Positions 26,726-32,336 of a stretch of 32,336 nucleotides of DNA are shown one piece after another. The notes beneath the pieces are model-generated. The model ran no database searches, was not told the DNA's origin, and saw only the letters and a program-made list of their open reading frames with translations. Made by a program: the position numbers and the translations under genes. This stretch comes from Sphingomonas sp. (GTDB taxonomy: Bacteria > Pseudomonadota > Alphaproteobacteria > Sphingomonadales > Sphingomonadaceae). The stretch is taken from assembly GCA_013361785.1 (NCBI GenBank), contig JABFXK010000095.1:1-32336 (forward strand). The letters are read 5' to 3'. Each line of letters begins with the position of its first letter. The first letter of the stretch is position 1.

Positions 26726-27704
26726 GGAAGCCTTCGAGCTCGTGGAGCTCGTGGCTGATCTGACGAACGGTCAGGCGCTTCCAGCGCGGGTCCCACGGGT
26801 CGGACTGGGCCTGCGCCTTCTCGTCGCCCGCCTCTAAGTAAGCCGGACGTTTCCACTTCTCCGGAGGAGAAGGGGCAGCAGCGGCGGCGATTTCGGGCTT
26901 GGACCGCGCGAGGAGGCGCATGTCGAACGGCGTGTGAAACTTCAGGCCGACCTGTGCGCCGACGACCCACTGAACGGTCCCGGACAGCGACGTCTCGTCG
27001 CCGAGATCGAGCACGGGCTCGGCGCCCACATCGATGCTTTCGGTGCACTCGATCATCGCCCCGGTGCTCGAGATATTCCGAACTCGAACCGCGGCGCGCC
27101 AGTGCCCGAGGTGAAGAGTGCCGGTCCAGATCAACGGGTGACGCGCGGCGCGGCGATGGTCGCTGGCGCTCGAACGCGAGTTGTCGGCCACGACGGGACC
27201 GGGTTGCTCGACCGGCACTGCCGGAGACATGGATTGCTGATCGCTCGCTTCTTCGAACGAAGCATCGGGAAAGGAGCGGATGATGACGTCGCGAAGCACG
27301 CTCGCCCGCTCGTCCGACGAGCAGTCGAGCCGCGTCTCGTGGGCGAATTCGAGCCCGATGCGGTCGCCGCGCATCCAGCGCACGGCGCATTCGATGGTGC
27401 CGTGCTCGCCGAAGTGCAGTTCGATCGTGTCCCAGAGCTTAAGCTCGAGCGGGCCGCGGACCATCACGCCGCCGCCGGAGACGTTGATCAGCTGCGCCTC
27501 GTGCGACACGCCGTCATGGGTGATCGTGACGATCTCTTCGGACAGCCGGTGCCGGTCTTCGGTGCGGCTGTTGCCGCGCCGGGCCTCGCCGCGTTGCACG
27601 GTGATGCTGTCAAGCGCGTCGGGCCTGGCGCCCTTCGGTCGCTTGTCGCGAAAAATCGGCTCCTGCGGTTTGCTGCTGCCGTAAATTTTCGCCCTGATGT
27701 TCAT
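26715..27704 (-). CDS. Tandem PilZ domain protein (putative c-di-GMP receptor)
   Basis: Two PilZ-like modules, each with RxxxR and NxSxxG: 'RGNSRTEDRHRL...LINVSGGGVMV' and 'RRAARHPL...VRNISSTGAMIE'. Confidence 0.85.
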   Translation of the reverse strand: MNIRAKIYGSSKPQEPIFRDKRPKGARPDALDSITVQRGEARRGNSRTEDRHRLSEEIVTITHDGVSHEAQLINVSGGGVMVRGPLELKLWDTIELHFGEHGTIECAVRWMRGDRIGLEFAHETRLDCSSDERASVLRDVIIRSFPDASFEEASDQQSMSPAVPVEQPGPVVADNSRSSASDHRRAARHPLIWTGTLHLGHWRAAVRVRNISSTGAMIECTESIDVGAEPVLDLGDETSLSGTVQWVVGAQVGLKFHTPFDMRLLARSKPEIAAAAAPSPPEKWKRPAYLEAGDEKAQAQSDPWDPRWKRLTVRQISHELHELEGFLKR

Positions 27705-27789
27705 TCGCGCACTCCGTGGTCCAGCGCGCGCGAGTGTAAGCGCCGCATGGTTACGGAATCGTGCACTTTAAGATGAAGGGGAGCGCGAT

Positions 27790-27835
27790 GCCGGTGGAGA
27801 GAAAAGGGAAGGTGGGAGGGTTTCCCTCCACCGGC
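27790..27835 (-). terminator. Hairpin between glnA and the PilZ gene, likely terminator or processing signal
   Basis: GCCGGTGGAG (27790-27799) pairs perfectly with CTCCACCGGC (27826-27835), with an inner GGGAA/TTCCC. No strong U-tract on the minus strand. Confidence 0.45.
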
Positions 27836-27863
27836 GTCCCGAAAGGAGCAGCTTAACTCAAAA

Positions 27864-29276
27864 TTACGACGAATAATACATGTCGAATTCAACGGGACTG
27901 GGCGTGGTTTCCCAGCGCATCACGTCCTCCCATTTGAGATCGATGTAGCTGTCGATCTGGTCGTCGCTGAAGACGTCGCCGCGGGTGAGGAAGGCGCGGT
28001 CGTTCTGCAGGCTGACCAACGCTTCGCGAAGCGATCCGCAGACGGTCGGAACGTTGACCAGCTCCTGCGGCGGAAGGTCGTACAGGTTCTTGTCCATCGG
28101 GTCGCCTGGATGGATGCGGTTCTGGATGCCGTCGAGCCCGGCCATCAGAAGCGCTGAATAAGCGAGGTATGGGTTGGCAAGCGCATCGGGGAAGCGGAAC
28201 TCGACCCGTTTGGCCTTCTCGCCGGCTCCGTAGGGGATTCGGCACGAGGCGGAGCGGTTGCGGCTCGAATAAGCCAGCAGCACCGGCGCCTCGAAGCCGG
28301 GCACCAGGCGCTTGTAGCTGTTGGTCGTGGGGTTGGTGAAGGCGTTGAGCGCGCGGGCGTGCTTGATCACGCCGCCGATGAAATAGAGCGCTGTCTCGCT
28401 CAGTCCCGCATAGCCGTTGCCGGCGAACAGCGGCTTCTTCGCCTTCCAGATCGACATGTGGGTGTGCATGCCGCTGCCGTTATCCTTGGCGATCGGCTTG
28501 GGCATGAACGTCGCGGTCTTGCCGTAGGCATGCGCCACCATGTGCACGACATATTTGTAGATCTGCATCCGGTCGGCGGTTTCGACGAGGCCGCCGTAGG
28601 TGAGGCCGAGCTCGTGCTGCGAAGCCGCGACCTCGTGGTGATGCTTGTCCATCGGAAGCCCCAGCTCGAGCATGGTCGCGACCATCTCACCGCGGATGTC
28701 CATGGCGCTGTCGACCGGAGCGACCGGGAAATAGCCGCCCTTGGCGCGCGGCCGGTGAGCGAGGTTGCCGCCTTCATATTCGCGCATCGTGTTGGTCGGC
28801 AGCTCGATATCGTCGATGCGGTAGCAGCTGGCGTTGTAGCTGTCCTCGAAGCGGACGTCGTCGAACATGAAGAATTCGGCTTCGGGACCGACAAACACCG
28901 TATCGCCGATGCCTGTCTGCTTGAGATAGGCCTCGGCCCGAGTCGCGGTCGATCGCGGATCCCGGCCGTAGAGCTCGCCCGTCGAAGGCTCGACAATGTT
29001 GCAGAAGATGACCAGCATCGGCGTGGCGCTGAACGGGTCGACATAGACCGCGTCGAGGTCCGGCTTCAGGATCATGTCGGACTCGTTGATCGCCTTCCAT
29101 CCCGCGATCGAGCTCCCGTCGAACATGAAGCCGTCGGTCAGCATGTCCTCGTCGATCACGCCCGAGGCCATGGTCAGATGCTGCCACTTTCCCTTGGGGT
29201 CGGTGAATCGGAGGTCGACCCAGTCGATCTCCTCGTCCTTGATGCGCGAAAGGACCTTGCCCGCATTATTCGCCAT
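27864..29276 (-). CDS. glnA: Glutamine synthetase type I
   Basis: '[21 protein letters not shown]', '[13 protein letters not shown]', '[30 protein letters not shown]', adenylylation-type 'KNLYDLPP'. ATG at 29276 gives 470 aa. Confidence 0.97.
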   Translation of the reverse strand: MANNAGKVLSRIKDEEIDWVDLRFTDPKGKWQHLTMASGVIDEDMLTDGFMFDGSSIAGWKAINESDMILKPDLDAVYVDPFSATPMLVIFCNIVEPSTGELYGRDPRSTATRAEAYLKQTGIGDTVFVGPEAEFFMFDDVRFEDSYNASCYRIDDIELPTNTMREYEGGNLAHRPRAKGGYFPVAPVDSAMDIRGEMVATMLELGLPMDKHHHEVAASQHELGLTYGGLVETADRMQIYKYVVHMVAHAYGKTATFMPKPIAKDNGSGMHTHMSIWKAKKPLFAGNGYAGLSETALYFIGGVIKHARALNAFTNPTTNSYKRLVPGFEAPVLLAYSSRNRSASCRIPYGAGEKAKRVEFRFPDALANPYLAYSALLMAGLDGIQNRIHPGDPMDKNLYDLPPQELVNVPTVCGSLREALVSLQNDRAFLTRGDVFSDDQIDSYIDLKWEDVMRWETTPSPVEFDMYYSS

Positions 29277-29463
29277 GTGAGTTTCCCGCTCTCTTGTGCC
29301 GTCTACGCCCGAACAAATGCCCTCGGCCCGGCGGTGCCGAGCGAAGACGAGACGATTCGAGCTTGGGACTGTGAGATTCCCCACCGTGAGCGCAGAGTCA
29401 GGAGGGCAGCGAATATTTCACCGCCGCGCTTGCCTACCGGGCCATCGGCTGTGAAGGTGCCGA

Positions 29464-30357
29464 ATGCTCGTTGCACTCCTGGTGCCGCTCGGCCTCGCCA
29501 TCCTGTTCTTTGCGGCGATGCTGACTCGTGCCGCGATCGTCGAACGGGCGGTGCCGAGGATCGAAGCGATCCTGCTCGGCGCAGTCGTGAGCTTTTTCGA
29601 CACGCTCGGCATTGGCTCGTTCGCTCCGACCACGGCGTGGATGAAGTTCCGAAAGCTCGTTCCGGACCGGCTGATCCCGCCGACCATGCTGGTCGGACTG
29701 ACTCCGCCGGCGATGACGGAGAGCGTGATTTTCCTGATCCTGCTCGGAGTGAAGGTGGACCCGGTCCTTCTGTTTGGCTGCGCGATTGCGGTCCTGCTCG
29801 GCGGCCTCGTGGGAGCGCCGCTGGTCGCGCAGGCTCGCGTGTGGATCGTGCAGCTCGTGGTCGCCGTCGGGCTGATCCTCGCTGCCATCGCTTACGCGAT
29901 GACCAACCTCCATCTGTTCCCCGGCGGAGGCACCGCTGCCGGTCTTCCGCTCGGGCTCACCATCGCTGCTATTGCTGCGAATTTCGCCTTCGGGGTGCTG
30001 CTGAACTTTGGCGTCGGAAATTATGCGCCGACGCTGGTCACGCTGAGTTTGATGGGCATGGACCCCCGGCTGATCTTCCCGATCATGGCGGCAGGTGCGG
30101 CGGTGATGGGAGCAGGCGCCTGCGTCCGCCATATCCAGATGGGCCGGATGGACCTGAAGGTGGTCGTCGGCCTGGCTATCGGCGGCGTCCCTGCCGTCCT
30201 CGTCGCGGCCTTTATCGTGAAGACGATGCCGCTTGAGCTACTACGATGGCTGGTGATCGTCGGCGTCGTATATGCGGCCGCGGTGATGGGCCGAGCGGCT
30301 ATGCTCGGACGGCGCGCGGAGCCTCTCACCCCAGAGGAGGTCGTCGCGACGAGCTGA
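29464..30357 (+). CDS. Sulfite exporter TauE/SafE (TSUP) family permease
   Basis: Multi-TM protein; 'LLGAVVSFFDTLGIGSFAPTTAWMKFRKLVPDRLIPPTMLVGLTPPA' and an internally repeated 'GFGVGNYAPTLV'-like motif. Confidence 0.85.
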   Translation: MLVALLVPLGLAILFFAAMLTRAAIVERAVPRIEAILLGAVVSFFDTLGIGSFAPTTAWMKFRKLVPDRLIPPTMLVGLTPPAMTESVIFLILLGVKVDPVLLFGCAIAVLLGGLVGAPLVAQARVWIVQLVVAVGLILAAIAYAMTNLHLFPGGGTAAGLPLGLTIAAIAANFAFGVLLNFGVGNYAPTLVTLSLMGMDPRLIFPIMAAGAAVMGAGACVRHIQMGRMDLKVVVGLAIGGVPAVLVAAFIVKTMPLELLRWLVIVGVVYAAAVMGRAAMLGRRAEPLTPEEVVATS

Positions 30358-30421
30358 ACAGCCGTGGAACCGTTGCGCAGCCAGATCATTCCTGCGCGGA
30401 GCGGTATGACGGAGGTTTGTC

Positions 30422-30502
30422 ATGCGATCGATCCTGCTCTGGCTGATCGGCGTTCCCATTCCGATCATCCTTCTGCTCGCGCTCTGCACTCATCACTTCT
30501 AG
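30422..30502 (+). CDS. 26-aa hydrophobic single-TM peptide ORF
   Basis: MRSILLWLIGVPIPIILLLALCTHHF*, SD CGGAGG 6 nt before the ATG. Absent from the ORF track because of length. Confidence 0.6.
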   Translation: MRSILLWLIGVPIPIILLLALCTHHF

Positions 30503-30567
30503 ACGGCTGACTCCGCCTTTCGTCCGACAAGTTGCGCGCGACTTCGCCGCATGCGATTTTCGGCTCG

Positions 30568-30855
30568 ATGCCCAACGTGCCGATCACCCTCGCGCTCGCC
30601 GTGGTCGTGGTCCTCGTGCACTTCAGTTTCGTCGATTTCCGCTTCCGCTACCGCCGCGGCATCATCTGGTTCTGGCTGCTCAATCCCGCTCCGCCGCTGA
30701 TGTGGCTGTCACGCGCTACAATCCTTGCAGCATTGGCCGTGGCGCTATGCGGACCAGTTGTTGGCATGAACCAGACCTTTGCGCTCGTACTGTGCGGATT
30801 CATGGTCCTTCACTTCGTCAGTCTGGTCCTGCTCGAGGTGCTCGAACCCCGCTGA
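30568..30855 (+). CDS. Small hypothetical membrane protein
   Basis: 95 aa, about three hydrophobic segments: 'MPNVPITLALAVVVVLVHFSFVDFRFRYRRGIIWFWLLNPAPPLMWLSRATILAALAVALCGP'. Confidence 0.6.
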   Translation: MPNVPITLALAVVVVLVHFSFVDFRFRYRRGIIWFWLLNPAPPLMWLSRATILAALAVALCGPVVGMNQTFALVLCGFMVLHFVSLVLLEVLEPR

Positions 30856-31015
30856 ACGATCGCGCGCCGCGAGACATGTGAAAAGCGGAAGTCAGCCCCT
30901 TCACAGAGCCGGAACCCCTCGCTATCAGGCCCGCCAATCGCACCGGCGTTCTGACCGGAGCGAGCCTGCTCACGCGCCTTCCGGCGGGTGAAGTCACATC
31001 GGTCAAAGGGGAAAG

Positions 31016-31606
31016 ATGGCCACCAAGGCAGGGTCCGCTGAGGGTTCGCAAACCGCAGGTGCGGAAGGTGAAGGCGAAGGCCTTCGCCGCCGCGACTATC
31101 TGAAGGTCGGCGCCGTCGCTTTCGCCGGTGTCGGCACGGTCGTCGCGATCGCGCCTTTGTTCGTGCAGATGGCGCCGTCGGCCGACGTGCTTGCCCAGGC
31201 CACGACGGAGGTCGACATCTCCAAGGTCCAGCCAGGGCAGGGGATCAAGGTCAGCTGGCGCAAGCAGCCGGTGTTCGTCCGCAACCTCACCCCCAAGGAG
31301 ATCGCCGAGGCCAACACGGTTCAGCTATCGGAGCTGCGCGATCCCCAGACGCTGGCCGAGCGAACCAAGCCGGGGCACACCAACTGGCTGATCACGCTCG
31401 GCGTCTGCACCCATCTCGGCTGCGTGCCGCTGGGCATCGGCGAAGGCGAAAACCGCGGCAAATACGGCGGTTACTTCTGCCCGTGCCACGGCTCGCAATA
31501 CGATACCGCCGCGCGCATCCGCCAAGGTCCCGCTCCGAAGAACCTCGTGGTGCCGGACTATAAGTTTGAATCGCCGACCACGGTCCTGATCGGCGCAAAG
31601 GGGTAA
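31016..31606 (+). CDS. petA: Ubiquinol-cytochrome c reductase iron-sulfur (Rieske) subunit
   Basis: Twin-arginine-like 'LRRRDYLKVGAVAFAGVG', Rieske boxes 'CTHLGCVPLG' and 'CPCHGSQYD'. Confidence 0.97.
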   Translation: MATKAGSAEGSQTAGAEGEGEGLRRRDYLKVGAVAFAGVGTVVAIAPLFVQMAPSADVLAQATTEVDISKVQPGQGIKVSWRKQPVFVRNLTPKEIAEANTVQLSELRDPQTLAERTKPGHTNWLITLGVCTHLGCVPLGIGEGENRGKYGGYFCPCHGSQYDTAARIRQGPAPKNLVVPDYKFESPTTVLIGAKG

Positions 31607-31615
31607 TCAGAAACA

Positions 31616-32336
31616 ATGAGCTTTTCCTGGGCGAAGCCGTACGAACCCAAGAGTCCGTTCATGCGGTGGATGGACGAGCGGCTGCCGCTTCCGCGCCTCG
31701 TTTATGGAGCGGTGGGCGGCGGCTATCCCGTGCCGAGAAACCTCAATTACTGGTGGAATTTCGGCGTTGCCGCCGGGCTGTTCCTGACGATCCAGATCAT
31801 CACCGGAATCGTCCTCGCGATGCATTTCACCGCATCGACCGATGGTGCCTTCACCTCGGTCAATCAGCTGATCATGCGCGACGTCAACGCAGGCTGGCTG
31901 CTTCGCTACGCGCACATGAACGGGGCGAGCTTTTTCTTCCTCGTCGTCTACATCCACATTTTCCGGGGACTCTATTACGGGTCCTACAAGGCGCCGCGCG
32001 AGATGGTGTGGATGCTCGGCCTAGTCATCTACCTGTTGATGATGGCCACGGCCTTCATGGGCTATGTCCTCCCCTGGGGACAGATGAGCTACTGGGGCGC
32101 GCAGGTCATCACCGGCTTCTTTTCGGCCTTCCCGGTCGTCGGTGATCCGCTGCGCATCTGGATCCTCGGCGGCTACGCGCCCGACCAGGCGGCGCTGACC
32201 CGCTTCTTCTCGCTCCATTATCTGCTGCCGTTCGTGATCGCCGGAGTCGTGGTGCTGCACATTTGGGCGCTGCACATTCCCGGCTCCAGCAATCCGACCG
32301 GCGTCGATGTGACGGACGAGCGCGACACCTTGCCGT
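31616..32336 (+). CDS. petB: Cytochrome b of the bc1 complex (3' truncated by window edge)
   Basis: Translated by hand: [50 protein letters not shown]..., with '[17 protein letters not shown]' further on. Directly follows petA. Open to the window end, so missing from the ORF track. Confidence 0.96.
   Translation, partial: MSFSWAKPYEPKSPFMRWMDERLPLPRLVYGAVGGGYPVPRNLNYWWNFGVAAGLFLTIQIITGIVLAMHFTASTDGAFTSVNQLIMRDVNAGWLLRYAHMNGASFFFLVVYIHIFRGLYYGSYKAPREMVWMLGLVIYLLMMATAFMGYVLPWGQMSYWGAQVITGFFSAFPVVGDPLRIWILGGYAPDQAALTRFFSLHYLLPFVIAGVVVLHIWALHIPGSSNPTGVDVTDERDTLP

Noticed and set aside
28359-30236. 625-aa plus-strand ORF across glnA and the TSUP gene
   Set aside because: Antisense to glnA then out of frame with TSUP; composition is shadow-like.
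1-32336. CRISPR arrays, transposases, toxin-antitoxin pairs, phage or secretion islands
   Set aside because: Scanned the sequence and ORFs; no repeat-spacer periodicity and no recognisable mobile or defence cassette beyond the single TIR-TPR protein.

Overview
This is a GC-rich alphaproteobacterial chromosomal window, sphingomonad-like judged by gene content and protein style. It is mostly core and housekeeping sequence. I see no integrase, transposase, CRISPR array or phage module. In order it contains: a 5'-truncated amidohydrolase; tRNA-Arg(CCG); a short PhaC-like hydrolase divergent from phaR; a secreted hypothetical protein; an orphan mini-gene with a very long Shine-Dalgarno match and its own terminator; a Ser/Lys/Arg-rich low-complexity protein; an ABC exporter; a DUF5694-like protein; a PHA depolymerase; a minus-strand run (topoisomerase IB, MscS channel, MaoC, thiolase, small ORF, MFS transporter); a DJ-1/PfpI protein; an S24/LexA-like regulator next to an unlisted 58-aa membrane ORF; a TIR-TM-TPR protein; tamA-tamB; an APC permease; a tandem PilZ protein; glnA; a TSUP permease; a 26-aa hydrophobic peptide ORF; and petA-petB (petB truncated by the window end). 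The observations most worth checking are the mini-gene at about 3408-3556 (15-nt perfect match to the 16S anti-SD tail, 16-codon ORF, 15-bp terminator hairpin), TGCA-centred palindromes upstream of phaZ (candidate PhaR operators), the disordered basic protein, and a nested inverted-repeat intergenic region after tamB. I found no convincing multi-gene novel system. All product calls come from reading the sequence and recalling families; no database search was run.
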